From positions 41,171-105,170 of the forward strand of contig NZ_AUKI01000002.1 of assembly GCF_000424665.1 (NCBI RefSeq): 64,000 nt of DNA, written 5' to 3'. Below the pieces are notes generated by a model. That model saw only the letters and a program-made list of their open reading frames with translations. It was not told where the DNA came from and made no database searches. Source of the DNA: Salinimicrobium terrae DSM 17865 (lineage in GTDB: Bacteria > Bacteroidota > Bacteroidia > Flavobacteriales > Flavobacteriaceae). Positions 45,518 through 53,855 of the stretch are shown piece after piece. Numbering within the stretch: position 1 is the first letter of the stretch; every line of letters begins with the position of its first letter. A program made the position numbers and the translations under genes.

Positions 45518-46126
45518 ATGGCTTTCGAGTTACCAAAACTAAAATACGCAACTGATGCATTGGAGCCTCACATTGATGCGAGAACAATGGAGATCCACCA
45601 CGATAAGCACCACGCAGGATATACCAGCAAATTAAATGACGCCGTAAAGGGTACAGATATGGAAGGTAAGAATATAGAAAATATTCTTACTAATCTGGAT
45701 ATGGAAAACAAAGCGGTTAGAAACAATGGTGGTGGATATTTCAATCACAACCTTTTCTGGGAAATTATGGGACCTAATGGTGGTGGAAAACCGCAGGGAG
45801 ACCTGGCTTCGGCAATAGACAGAGATTTCGGATCCTTTGATTCATTTAAAGACGAATTTTCGAAGGCAGGTGCCACTCAGTTTGGATCGGGATGGGCATG
45901 GCTATGCGTGAAAGAAGGAGGCAAACTTGAAGTGTGCTCTTCGGCAAACCAGGACAATCCACTTATGCCGGGTATTGGATGTGGTGGACAACCCATTCTT
46001 GGAATGGATGTTTGGGAACACGCTTATTATCTCAAATATCAAAACCAGCGTCCGGCATACATTGAAGCTTTTTTCAATGTCATAAACTGGGAAGAAGTAT
46101 CTAAGAGATACGCACAACACAAATAG
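45518..46126 (+). CDS. sodB: Superoxide dismutase, Fe/Mn type
   Basis: This enzyme of 202 residues turns superoxide into oxygen and hydrogen peroxide. Metal ligands are visible: His in [16 protein letters not shown] (residue 27), His in [14 protein letters not shown] (about 75), and Asp and His in [18 protein letters not shown] (about 167-171). The motif set is of the Fe/Mn family; [12 protein letters not shown] leans toward the Mn-dependent type, so metal use is open. There is no signal peptide. It has its own promoter and terminator. The second copy of the candidate small RNA converges on its 3' end. Confidence 0.96.
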   Translation: MAFELPKLKYATDALEPHIDARTMEIHHDKHHAGYTSKLNDAVKGTDMEGKNIENILTNLDMENKAVRNNGGGYFNHNLFWEIMGPNGGGKPQGDLASAIDRDFGSFDSFKDEFSKAGATQFGSGWAWLCVKEGGKLEVCSSANQDNPLMPGIGCGGQPILGMDVWEHAYYLKYQNQRPAYIEAFFNVINWEEVSKRYAQHK

Positions 46127-46159
46127 TCAAAATCTCCAAAAATATTTGGCTTATTACAG

Positions 46160-46188
46160 AGCTGCTGGTAATCCCGGCAGCTTTTTTT
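46160..46188 (+). terminator. Terminator of sodB
   Basis: AGCTGC / GCAGCT with an 11-nt loop is followed by seven T, 33 bp after the stop codon. Its end lies within 10 bp of the end of the convergent small RNA. Confidence 0.8.
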
Positions 46189-46196
46189 ATACGCAT

Positions 46197-46268
46197 AAAA
46201 AAAGGTGGAAAGCTCCACCTTTTTTTGCCCCAAATCTACCATGAACTTAACCTACTTATGTTATGGCT
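46197..46268 (-). ncRNA. Candidate small RNA, copy 2 of the duplicated element
   Basis: On the minus strand this 72-nt element repeats 6387-6456 almost base for base, from AGCCATAAC to the terminator GGTGGA-GCTT-TCCACC with its T-run. An octamer TACTTTAG (46272-46279, minus) ends 3 nt before the first conserved base, the same spacing as in copy 1. It is convergent with sodB, whose terminator ends less than 10 bp away. Flanking DNA is unrelated between copies. A translated reading would be frame-shifted relative to copy 1 by the A-run difference, so an RNA role is favoured. Confidence 0.6.
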
Positions 46269-46391
46269 CTTCTAAAGTAGACAAAGATCCCATTATCAAA
46301 AACTATTTTAGTCAAAATACTGGGATAATTGTTAAAGAGCATTTTTTTAGGTTCAGGTGTAAGAATTAAGAAACAACGGTTAGCAATTATC

Positions 46392-48104
46392 TTAATTAAC
46401 CTCTAAATCTTTTAGTCTTAACTGCAGGCTAATATTCCCCTGAAATTCATTTTCATCAATACAATAGGCAGCTTTAACCTTTTTACCCTCATTAAGAAGT
46501 TCGCATTTCTTCCCCAGGTCAAATCCAATGGCATCAAAGCTACGGTCATTCCCTTTTTTGAAAAAGCGAGCCTTTAGATGTTTATCTTCGCCACCAACAC
46601 AACGGGCATAACCGGTATCTCTCAAATCCCTGGTCATAAAAACGGGAGACATATTACCAGGGCCAAAAGGGGCAAATTGTTTAAGGATTCTATGGAATTT
46701 TGATGTGATATCCTTTAATTCTATTTCTGTATCTATCTGGATTTCGGGAGTCAATAACCGCGGATCTATAGTTGCCGAAACCACCTCTTCAAATTTATTT
46801 TTAAAATTTTCATACTGCTCAGAAAGTAAGGTTAATCCAGCAGCATATTTATGACCCCCAAACTGTTCAATGAATTCACTGCACCCTTCAAGCGCATCAT
46901 ATACATCAAATCCACGTACAGAACGGGCCGATGCGGCAAGCTTCTCTCCGCTTCGGGTAAATACCAGGGTTGGCCGATAGTAAGTTTCAGTTAATCGTGA
47001 GGCAACGATCCCAATAACTCCCTTATGCCAGTTCTCCCGGTAAACTACCGTCGTCTTCCTTTCCTGCTCGCTAAGCTCCTCAATCTGGGCAAGAGCTTCT
47101 TCAGTAATTATCTTATCTGTTTCTCTTCGGGTGGTGTTGTACTCCTCAATTTCTTTTGCAAACATTTTTGCCTGTACGGCGTCTTCTTCAGTTAAAAGAT
47201 TAACGGCATGAAGGCCATGTTTCATTCTTCCTGCAGCATTGATACGGGGAGCAACTATAAAAACAACATCGGTAAGTGTTAAATGTTCTTTTTTGACTTG
47301 TTCCAGGATGGCAGCAATCCCGGCGCGTGGTGCGACATTAATGACCTGAAGACCATGATAGGCAAGAATTCGATTTTCCCCTGTAACGGGAACTATGTCG
47401 GCTCCAATAGCTGTAGCCACCAGGTCAAGATATGGAATGAGCAACTCAAAAGGCTCCCCACGTTTTTGATTCAGTGCCTGCAAAAGCTTAAAACCCACGC
47501 CACAACCGCAAAGCTCCTTGTAAGGGTAATTACAATCCTGTCGTTTGGGATCCAGAACTGCTACCGCTGCAGGAATTTCTGCTCCCGGCCGGTGATGGTC
47601 ACAAATGATAAAATCAACTCCTTTTTTACTTGCATAGGCTACCTTTTCAATGGCTTTAATTCCGCAGTCGAGGGCGATAATTAGGCTAATATCATTGTCG
47701 GCCGCGAACTCTATTCCCTTATAGGATACCCCATAACCTTCTTCGTACCTGTCCGGTATATAAGTTGCAACGTTGGGATATATCTTTTTTAAGTAGGAGG
47801 AAACAAGAGCAACGCTTGTTGTGCCATCAACATCGTAATCTCCAAAGACCATGATATTTTCCCTTTTTTGAAGAGCAAGTTCAATTCTTTCAACCGCCGC
47901 TTTCATATCCTTCATCAGGTAAGGATCGTGAAGGTCATCTAAATTTGGTCTAAAGAATTTTTTTGCCTCTTCAAAGGAACAAATTCCGCGCTGAACCAAT
48001 AAAGAAGCTATTGGTGCTTCCACTCCCAAAGCTGCCATGAGATGTTCTACAATTTCAGGATCGGGTTTAGGTCTAAGAGTCCAGCGCATTTCATTTTTTT
48101 TCAA
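46392..48104 (-). CDS. recJ: Single-stranded-DNA-specific exonuclease RecJ
   Basis: RecJ is the 5'-3' exonuclease of recombination and mismatch repair. The 570 residues show DHH-family motifs: MVFGDYDVDGTTSVALV (motif I, about residue 88), ALDCGIKAIEK (II), ICDHHRPG (III), PRINAAGRMKHGLHAVNLL, and the DHHA1 segment VYRENWHKGVIGIVASRLTETY followed by ASARSVRGFDVYDAL and GGHKYAAGLTL. The C-terminal OB-like region follows. The length is typical. It may start at the internal Met (MRWTLRP), which would remove five residues. It is a single-gene unit on the minus strand, upstream of the small RNA. Confidence 0.95.
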   Translation of the reverse strand: MKKNEMRWTLRPKPDPEIVEHLMAALGVEAPIASLLVQRGICSFEEAKKFFRPNLDDLHDPYLMKDMKAAVERIELALQKRENIMVFGDYDVDGTTSVALVSSYLKKIYPNVATYIPDRYEEGYGVSYKGIEFAADNDISLIIALDCGIKAIEKVAYASKKGVDFIICDHHRPGAEIPAAVAVLDPKRQDCNYPYKELCGCGVGFKLLQALNQKRGEPFELLIPYLDLVATAIGADIVPVTGENRILAYHGLQVINVAPRAGIAAILEQVKKEHLTLTDVVFIVAPRINAAGRMKHGLHAVNLLTEEDAVQAKMFAKEIEEYNTTRRETDKIITEEALAQIEELSEQERKTTVVYRENWHKGVIGIVASRLTETYYRPTLVFTRSGEKLAASARSVRGFDVYDALEGCSEFIEQFGGHKYAAGLTLLSEQYENFKNKFEEVVSATIDPRLLTPEIQIDTEIELKDITSKFHRILKQFAPFGPGNMSPVFMTRDLRDTGYARCVGGEDKHLKARFFKKGNDRSFDAIGFDLGKKCELLNEGKKVKAAYCIDENEFQGNISLQLRLKDLEVN

Positions 48105-48251
48105 AAGTACAGATTGTTCTCAATAATTTCCTTCCTACATGATTTCACTTTATAGGAAGTGAAGAAAATTCTTTCGAAAGAAGAAGCACGTAAAATGCCA
48201 TTATTGAAAACTGTTTATTTTTTTCAATAAATTAGCTTTAAAGCTAGATTT

Positions 48252-48599
48252 ATGAGAAATTTTGTTCTTGTTTTAATATCTCTTTTCATCCTTAGCTGCA
48301 ACGATGACTCTCTAAAGAGTGAAAAAGTGCAGGAAACTTATACAGTTTCAAATACTGAAACTCTGGAGATCCTTTTAACTACAGCTATTCCCGTTGAAGG
48401 AGGATATAGTGTTGCGGAACAGCCACAACACGCTGTTCTAAGTGAAGTTCAATATCAGGAGAAGGGAATTTTCTATGTTTATAAACCTGAAAAAGGGTTC
48501 ACCGGGATCGACGTAGTTAAGATCAAAAGAGAAGATTCAAACGGTGCAGAGGTGTATGCCGAAACTATTACAACAATAAATATTAAGGTTACTGAGTAG
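48252..48599 (+). CDS. Small lipoprotein of unknown function
   Basis: This 115-residue exported lipoprotein has signal MRNFVLVLISLFILSC, with the lipobox Cys at residue 16 followed by acidic NDDS. The mature part is beta-rich (ETYTVSNTETLEILL, YVYKPEKGFTGIDVVKIKRED, TTINIKVTE) and resembles a single Ig-like or cadherin-like tandem fold where the GFTG-D-V-IK segment is typical. No enzyme motif is present. It lies divergent from recJ, and its stop abuts the convergent rsmI stop. It is probably surface- or periplasm-anchored. Confidence 0.75.
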   Translation: MRNFVLVLISLFILSCNDDSLKSEKVQETYTVSNTETLEILLTTAIPVEGGYSVAEQPQHAVLSEVQYQEKGIFYVYKPEKGFTGIDVVKIKREDSNGAEVYAETITTINIKVTE

Positions 48600-48600
48600 T

Positions 48601-49272
48601 TTATTTCCTGCCTGCAACTACCAGTACAATTTCTCCTTTAGGCGGCTTTTTTTCATAGTGCTCCAACACTTCGGAAGCAGTTCCTCTCACTGTCTCTTCA
48701 TGTAACTTTGAAATTTCCCGGGAAACCGACACTTGCCTATCTTCTCCAAAAAATTCTTTTATCTGCCCAAGAGTTTTCAGAAGTTTATGAGGTGATTCAT
48801 ACAAGATCATAGTTCGGGTTTCCTGTGTAAGGATTTCCAGCCTGGTTTGTCTGCCTTTCTTGACAGGGAGAAAACCTTCGAAAACGAATTTATCATTTGG
48901 CAGTCCACTATTCACAAGCGCCGGAACAAAGGCAGTGGCTCCAGGCAAACAGTCTACCTCCAGACCAGCCTCTACGCAGGCACGGGTAAGTAAAAAGCCG
49001 GGGTCACTAATAGCAGGAGTTCCTGCATCACTTATAAGTGCGACATTTTTTCCATTCTGGATTTGCCGCACCACATTTTCCACCGTTTTATGCTCATTGT
49101 GCATGTGATGGCTTTGCATAGGAGTGTTGATCTCAAAATGCTTTAGAAGCTTTCCGCTGTTGCGGGTATCTTCGGCTAGGATAAGATCAACTTCCTTTAG
49201 AACCCGTATGGCGCGAAAAGTAATATCCTCTAGATTCCCAATGGGAGTTGGCACAATAAATAGTTTAGCCAT
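48601..49272 (-). CDS. rsmI: 16S rRNA (cytidine1402-2'-O)-methyltransferase
   Basis: RsmI methylates the 2'-O of C1402 in the ribosomal decoding centre, using SAM. It has 223 residues with the TP-methylase fold: FIVPTPIGNLEDITFRAIRVLK at the start, LILAEDTRNSGKLLKHF, then ALISDAGTPAISDPGFLLTRAC, PGATAFVPALVNSGLPNDKFVFEGFLP and YESPHKLLKTL. It is shorter than the E. coli enzyme (about 286) because the C-terminal helical part is lacking, common in Bacteroidota. It lies 9 bp downstream of the conserved unknown gene on the same strand. Confidence 0.94.
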   Translation of the reverse strand: MAKLFIVPTPIGNLEDITFRAIRVLKEVDLILAEDTRNSGKLLKHFEINTPMQSHHMHNEHKTVENVVRQIQNGKNVALISDAGTPAISDPGFLLTRACVEAGLEVDCLPGATAFVPALVNSGLPNDKFVFEGFLPVKKGRQTRLEILTQETRTMILYESPHKLLKTLGQIKEFFGEDRQVSVSREISKLHEETVRGTASEVLEHYEKKPPKGEIVLVVAGRK

Positions 49273-49280
49273 AGCAGCTT

Positions 49281-50111
49281 CTACTCGTAACTTTTCTCAA
49301 CTATAGCCAAAAATCTGCTTTCATAGTCTTCTTTTCCCTCCCAGTTATTATAATCGGGTTTAACCATGTTTGCAACAAAATTAGAAGCTTCTTCTTTGGA
49401 TTTGATAGTATTGAGTTGGGATAAAACCCTGTTATAATCTGTAGTACTACCGTCAAAAAGGTGCTTTACAAAAGCCATTCGATCATTCAAGCCAATATTG
49501 ATCCCTTTTTTGAGGCGGTCATTAAGAGATCTAGGTTTATCCTGGCCAGCACCTGACTTCTTTACCGGCTCAAACTGCGGGAGATTATCATAATGGACAC
49601 CACCAATGTCACTCATGTCATTCTTCTTATAATTGCGTGGTTCTATGTGCGCAAACAAATCATCAACCTGCTGAGTTTCGGGTGGCATCTGGGCTACTAT
49701 ATCTTTAATTTTTTCGGTATTAGGTTCCGTGATCGCCTCAGAATCATTATACTCAAGCCCGGTCGGGTTGTATTCATCTGGTTCGGGAAAATTCTCTTCC
49801 TGTCTTACGGTCTCCGACTTTTTTTCAGGAGTTTTTTTCTCCTGATTTTTTACTTCTGAAGTTTTCCCCTCCGGCTTCTGTTCTTTTGGAGCCTCCACTT
49901 GTTGTGCAGTTTTCACCACTTCCTGCTGTCTTATTTCAGCAGCGGTGTAAAGATTGGATTCGGTGAAATTATAAATCGTGAGTTTTTCGAACAATCTCCT
50001 GGCCAATTCTTTCAGTTCTCCTGTAGAGACCTGATCCTGATCTTTTAAAAGAGCAACTTTTTCGGCCAAAGCTACTAATTCCTCTTTCAACTGCTTTTTC
50101 ATAACTTTCAT
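49281..50111 (-). CDS. Conserved Bacteroidota protein of unknown function with disordered linker
   Basis: I recognise no function. The N-terminal 60 residues ([21 protein letters not shown] onward, helical) are followed by a long charged, low-complexity linker (residues about 70-170, rich in Lys, Glu and Pro). The compact C-terminal domain includes [39 protein letters not shown] and ends [23 protein letters not shown] at 50102 is an alternative start. There is no signal peptide or transmembrane helix. It sits upstream of rsmI with a 9-bp gap and is divergent from tdk. Confidence 0.75.
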   Translation of the reverse strand: MKVMKKQLKEELVALAEKVALLKDQDQVSTGELKELARRLFEKLTIYNFTESNLYTAAEIRQQEVVKTAQQVEAPKEQKPEGKTSEVKNQEKKTPEKKSETVRQEENFPEPDEYNPTGLEYNDSEAITEPNTEKIKDIVAQMPPETQQVDDLFAHIEPRNYKKNDMSDIGGVHYDNLPQFEPVKKSGAGQDKPRSLNDRLKKGINIGLNDRMAFVKHLFDGSTTDYNRVLSQLNTIKSKEEASNFVANMVKPDYNNWEGKEDYESRFLAIVEKSYE

Positions 50112-50201
50112 GCTTGCAACCTAAATGCGGTTGTATTTTTAATAAATTTGTGTCACCTTTATCAAAAGCGAAGTCCGCTTTTTGGTCTTGAAAAATACAA
50201 A

Positions 50202-50870
50202 ATGTTTCTCGAAAATACAGTAAATCATAAGGAGCAATTTGGGTGGATTGAAGTTATATGCGGTTCGATGTTCTCGGGAAAGACCGAAGAGCTTATTCGC
50301 AGGCTCAAACGTGCAAAATTTGCCAAACAAAAGGTTGAGATCTTTAAACCGGCCATAGATACCCGCTATAATGAAGAAATGGTGGTCTCTCATGATTCCA
50401 ATGAAATTCGCTCTACTCCCGTGCCTGCTGCAGCCAATATAAGATTGCTGGCAGATGATTGCGATGTAGTAGGAATTGATGAAGCCCAGTTTTTTGATCA
50501 GGAAATCGTTTCTGTATGTAATGATCTGGCCAACCGTGGAGTGCGGGTGATCGTTGCCGGCCTTGACATGGATTTTAAAGGGAATCCTTTTGGACCTATG
50601 CCCAGCCTCATGGCAACTGCAGAATACGTGACGAAAGTACATGCGGTTTGCACCCGTACCGGAAACCTCGCTCAGTTCAGCTACCGCAAAACTTCAAACG
50701 AAGACCTGGTGATGCTGGGGGAGAACGAAGAATATGAGCCTCTTAGCAGAGGTGCTTTTTACAAGGCCCGCCTGCGAGAAAAACTGAAGAACATTGAGGT
50801 GAAAGATCCTGAAGAATTAAAAGATATAAAAAGAAGCGAACATGCCGAAAGCCAGGGAGACCGTACTTGA
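50202..50870 (+). CDS. tdk: Thymidine kinase
   Basis: Tdk phosphorylates thymidine in the salvage pathway. The protein has about 222 residues. The P-loop is [20 protein letters not shown] (about residue 16). The catalytic Glu and DEAQ motif appear in [13 protein letters not shown], followed by [18 protein letters not shown]. The lasso region carries [16 protein letters not shown]. The zinc-ligand cysteines normal in the C-terminal part are only partly present, as in many Bacteroidota. I start it at ATG 50202 (MFLENTVNH); the longer frame from 50148 adds 18 atypical residues. The 3' end overlaps alr by 29 bp. Confidence 0.94.
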   Translation: MFLENTVNHKEQFGWIEVICGSMFSGKTEELIRRLKRAKFAKQKVEIFKPAIDTRYNEEMVVSHDSNEIRSTPVPAAANIRLLADDCDVVGIDEAQFFDQEIVSVCNDLANRGVRVIVAGLDMDFKGNPFGPMPSLMATAEYVTKVHAVCTRTGNLAQFSYRKTSNEDLVMLGENEEYEPLSRGAFYKARLREKLKNIEVKDPEELKDIKRSEHAESQGDRT

Positions 50871-51951
50871 AATTGACCTCGGTGCCTTAGCGCACAACTA
50901 TAATTACATAAGATCCAGGACAAATGATGATGTGAAATTTATGGCGGTAGTCAAAGCCTTCGGCTACGGAAGCGACGTAACCGGAATAGCAAAAAAACTT
51001 GTGGAACTGGGAGCCGATTATTTTGCGGTGGCCTATACTTCAGAAGGTATAGCCTTGCGCAAAGCAGGTATTGAAACTCCCATTCTAGTGCTGCACCCGC
51101 AATCCATTAATTTTGAAGCGATAATTGAGCACTGCCTTGAACCTAGCCTTTACAGCGAATTTGTTCTGCAGAAGTTCATCGAAACAGCCGAAAAACAGAA
51201 ACAGAAAGAATATCCTGTGCATATTAAATTCAACACGGGCCTAAATCGTTTGGGCTTTTCGGAAAAGGAAACTTCTATAGTGAGGGATCTTTTAAAGGGG
51301 TCAACGTCGGTAAAAGCAGCATCATTTTTTTCTCACCTCGCAGCAAGTGAAGATTGGAGGGAAAGGGAGTTTACCCTTTTGCAGATACATACCTTCAGGA
51401 AGATTGCTTTAAAATTATATGATGAATTGGGTTACAGACCTATGCTACATATTTGCAACACTTCAGGAATAATAAATTACCCGAAAGCGCATTTCGACAT
51501 GGTACGATCTGGCATTGGATTATATGGTTTTGGAAATGATGAACCCGAAGATCAAAAACTAAAACCTATAGGTACTCTTAAAACTATAATCTCGCAAATC
51601 CATCACATGCAGAAGGGAGATACCCTGGGCTATAACAGAGCCTTTAAAGCAGATAAGTCGAAAAAAACGGCCACCCTACCCATTGGTCATGCCGACGGTA
51701 TTAACAGGCAATATGGTAACGACCGTGCAGGAGTACTAATTAACGGGAATTACGCTCCCATAATAGGTAACGTGTGCATGGATATGATCATGATAGACAT
51801 TACGGGAATCGAGTGTGAAGAAGGAGATGAGGTGATAATTTTTGGTGGACCTCAACATGCCACCAAATTTGCCGCAATGGGCAATACTATTTCCTATGAG
51901 CTTATTACTGGCATATCCCAGAGGGTCAAACGCGTTCTCATTGGCAATTAA
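50842..51951 (+). CDS. alr: Alanine racemase
   Basis: This PLP enzyme supplies D-alanine for peptidoglycan. The 369 residues show the PLP lysine Lys38 in [12 protein letters not shown] (where the common spelling is KANAYGHG), the substrate-binding [14 protein letters not shown], and [11 protein letters not shown]. The second catalytic base Tyr is in [12 protein letters not shown] (about residue 260), followed by [14 protein letters not shown] and [12 protein letters not shown]. It begins 29 bp inside the end of tdk, an unusual long overlap that implies coupled translation. The next gene, mscL, follows after 34 bp. Confidence 0.95.
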   Translation: MPKARETVLEIDLGALAHNYNYIRSRTNDDVKFMAVVKAFGYGSDVTGIAKKLVELGADYFAVAYTSEGIALRKAGIETPILVLHPQSINFEAIIEHCLEPSLYSEFVLQKFIETAEKQKQKEYPVHIKFNTGLNRLGFSEKETSIVRDLLKGSTSVKAASFFSHLAASEDWREREFTLLQIHTFRKIALKLYDELGYRPMLHICNTSGIINYPKAHFDMVRSGIGLYGFGNDEPEDQKLKPIGTLKTIISQIHHMQKGDTLGYNRAFKADKSKKTATLPIGHADGINRQYGNDRAGVLINGNYAPIIGNVCMDMIMIDITGIECEEGDEVIIFGGPQHATKFAAMGNTISYELITGISQRVKRVLIGN

Positions 51952-51985
51952 TTTTTAATTTAGCCTGCTAATTAAACTTTCAAAT

Positions 51986-52414
51986 ATGGCATTTTTTAAA
52001 GATTTTAAAATCTTTCTTTTAAAAGGAGATATCATTGCTCTTGCTACGGCTGTAGTCGTAGGAGCAGCTTTTAATAAAATCGTTTCTTCTGTAGTAGCCG
52101 ATATTATTATGCCTCTTATCGGTGTAATAATGGGAGGAGTCGATTTTTCAAATCAATTCATAGCTCTGGATGGAGAAAAATATGAAACTCTTGATGCTGC
52201 CCGGGAAGCTGAAGCCGCGATACTCACTTATGGTAATGTGATACAGGCCATCATTTACTTTATAATCGTGGCCTTTTTCATTTTCCTGGTGTTGCGTGCT
52301 TATGAAAAAACAAAAACCAAGAAAGAAGCTCCAAAAGTAACCGAACCCAAAGGACCTTCACAAGAGCAGTTGCTTACAGAAATAAGAGATGAATTAAGAA
52401 AAAGGAGTAGTTAA
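51986..52414 (+). CDS. mscL: Large-conductance mechanosensitive channel
   Basis: MscL opens under membrane tension to release solutes during hypo-osmotic shock. The 142 residues have the standard layout: N-terminal amphipathic helix ([37 protein letters not shown]) leading into TM1, a periplasmic loop ([22 protein letters not shown]), TM2 ([18 protein letters not shown]) and a charged C-terminal bundle helix ([15 protein letters not shown]). It is probably cotranscribed with alr, or has a promoter of its own in the 34-bp gap. A candidate small RNA and terminator follow. Confidence 0.96.
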   Translation: MAFFKDFKIFLLKGDIIALATAVVVGAAFNKIVSSVVADIIMPLIGVIMGGVDFSNQFIALDGEKYETLDAAREAEAAILTYGNVIQAIIYFIIVAFFIFLVLRAYEKTKTKKEAPKVTEPKGPSQEQLLTEIRDELRKRSS

Positions 52415-52472
52415 AAAATCTGGGCCTTTACCACCTTATAACCTTTTTTTCCTGCTATTCTTCTTTTTGATT

Positions 52473-52480
52473 TAAATTTG
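52473..52480 (+). promoter_or_regulatory. -7 octamer downstream of mscL
   Basis: TAAATTTG is an exact TAnnTTTG match, located 59 bp after mscL and ahead of a hairpin and terminator. No good -33 element is seen. Confidence 0.4.
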
Positions 52481-52486
52481 TATTAA

Positions 52487-52564
52487 TAATCCTGAACGAC
52501 ACGTAGTAACCGCTACGCTACATATTTTAATTTTAAACCCCCGCCAAAAACGGGGGTCTTTTTT
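52487..52564 (+). ncRNA. Possible small RNA or long mscL 3' end
   Basis: The region between mscL and asd (325 bp) has no gene. A -7-like octamer is followed by a small hairpin (CGTAG-TAACCG-CTACG, 52502-52517) and a strong intrinsic terminator (ACCCCCG / CGGGGGT, 52537-52557, then T-rich). The 78-nt unit has the size and layout of the duplicated small RNA, but only one copy is present, so it could also be simply the mscL terminator. Confidence 0.35.
52537..52564 (+). terminator. Intrinsic terminator downstream of mscL
   Basis: A 7-bp GC-rich stem (ACCCCCG / CGGGGGT) with loop CCAAAAA is followed by a T-rich run. Confidence 0.85.
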
Positions 52565-52667
52565 CCTGTTATCTCTCATTTTTAACATTCTGTGAAAAGT
52601 GGTTATAAAATGAAACCGGCGCAATTAATTTCATTTCATAATTCTTTTAATTATTAGCAGTACAATA

Positions 52668-52675
52668 CATTTGCA
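52668..52675 (+). promoter_or_regulatory. -7 octamer of the asd promoter
   Basis: TACATTTG matches TAnnTTTG, 65 bp ahead of the asd start. A T-rich stretch lies at the -33 distance. Confidence 0.5.
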
Positions 52676-52739
52676 GTGTTAAATGTATGATCTCAAAGAT
52701 TTTGAAAGCTTAGAAGGTCTTAATTAAGAAATTTAAAAT

Positions 52740-53729
52740 ATGAAAGTAGCAGTAGTTGGTGCCACCGGAATGGTGGGACAAGTGATGTTAAAAGTACTTG
52801 CAGAAAGAAATTTTGAAATTACCGAATTATCACCGGTAGCTTCAGAAAGATCTGTAGGTAATAAGATCAACTTTAAAGATAAAGAATATGAGATAATAGG
52901 CCTGGAAGAGGCTGTCGCACAAAAGCCGGATATTGCCCTGTTTTCGGCAGGAGGGGAGACTTCGCTGGAATGGGCACCAAAATTTGCAGAAGCAGGCACA
53001 ACGGTTATCGACAATTCTTCAGCATGGAGAATGCATCCCGATAAAAAGCTGGTAGTACCCGAAATAAATGCTTCAGAATTAACCAAAGAAGATAAAATTA
53101 TTGCCAATCCAAACTGTTCCACCATCCAAATGGTGATGGCACTAGCACCTCTTCACGAAAAATATGGAATAACCAGGGTCGTTGTCTCCACCTACCAGTC
53201 TATCACGGGAACAGGAGTGAAAGCCGTGCAACAATTGGAAAACGAGTATAAAGGTGAGCAGGGGGAAATGGCCTATCCTTACCCAATTCACCGTAACGCT
53301 ATCCCACAGTGTGATGTTTTTGAAGAGAATGGTTACACTAAAGAAGAAATGAAACTTACCAATGAGACCAAGAAAATTTTAAAGGATGATACGGTGGAGG
53401 TTACAGCAACTGCCATTCGTATTCCGGTAGTGGGTGGCCATAGCGAATCGGTTAATGTGACCTTTAAAAATGACTTTGACATTAATGAAGTCCGTAAATT
53501 ACTAAAGGAGTTTCCAGGCGTTACCGTGCAGGATAATACAGATGTAAATACTTATCCTATGCCAATTTATGCCGAAGGTAAAGACGATGTTTTTGTTGGA
53601 CGTCTACGGCGGGATCTTTCACAACCAAATTCTTTGAACATGTGGATCGTAGCCGATAACCTTCGCAAAGGCGCGGCAACCAATGCCGTACAAATTGCCG
53701 AATATTTGGTAGAAAATGATCTTGTATAG
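52740..53729 (+). CDS. asd: Aspartate-semialdehyde dehydrogenase
   Basis: Asd reduces aspartyl phosphate to the semialdehyde for lysine/DAP, threonine and methionine synthesis. It has 329 residues. The NADP-binding start is KVAVVGATGMVGQVML, then FSAGGETSLEWAP. The nucleophile Cys is in ANPNCSTIQMVMAL (about residue 126), with SITGTGVKAVQQLENEY after it and the base His in IPVVGGHSESVNV (about 234). The length and motif spacing fit the Gram-positive-like short Asd group. A 27-bp palindromic repeat begins 3 bp after the stop codon. Confidence 0.96.
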   Translation: MKVAVVGATGMVGQVMLKVLAERNFEITELSPVASERSVGNKINFKDKEYEIIGLEEAVAQKPDIALFSAGGETSLEWAPKFAEAGTTVIDNSSAWRMHPDKKLVVPEINASELTKEDKIIANPNCSTIQMVMALAPLHEKYGITRVVVSTYQSITGTGVKAVQQLENEYKGEQGEMAYPYPIHRNAIPQCDVFEENGYTKEEMKLTNETKKILKDDTVEVTATAIRIPVVGGHSESVNVTFKNDFDINEVRKLLKEFPGVTVQDNTDVNTYPMPIYAEGKDDVFVGRLRRDLSQPNSLNMWIVADNLRKGAATNAVQIAEYLVENDLV

Positions 53730-53731
53730 TT

Positions 53732-53758
53732 AAGAGGTGCCAAAAATGGCATTTTTGA
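53732..53758. repeat. Palindromic intergenic repeat, copy C
   Basis: AAGAGGTGCCAAAAATG-G-CATTTTTGA begins 3 bp after the asd stop. It shares its first 17 bases with copy A and its perfect palindrome arms with copy B. Confidence 0.65.
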
Positions 53759-53855
53759 AAGCTAATATTTTGAGGCTGCATATCCTGTGCAGCCTTTCTT
53801 AATGTGATTTTGCAGAAAAATACCTATTTTAGAACCTGTCTTAAATTACTGAAAA

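Noticed and set aside
46039..46242. 67-codon minus-strand frame through small RNA copy 2 (MVDLGQKKVEL...)
   Set aside because: The same sequence in copy 1 is shifted out of frame by the A-run length, so the peptide is not shared between copies.
50148..50201. Extended thymidine kinase start at 50148
   Set aside because: The added residues ([18 protein letters not shown]) are atypical and lie in the probable leader.
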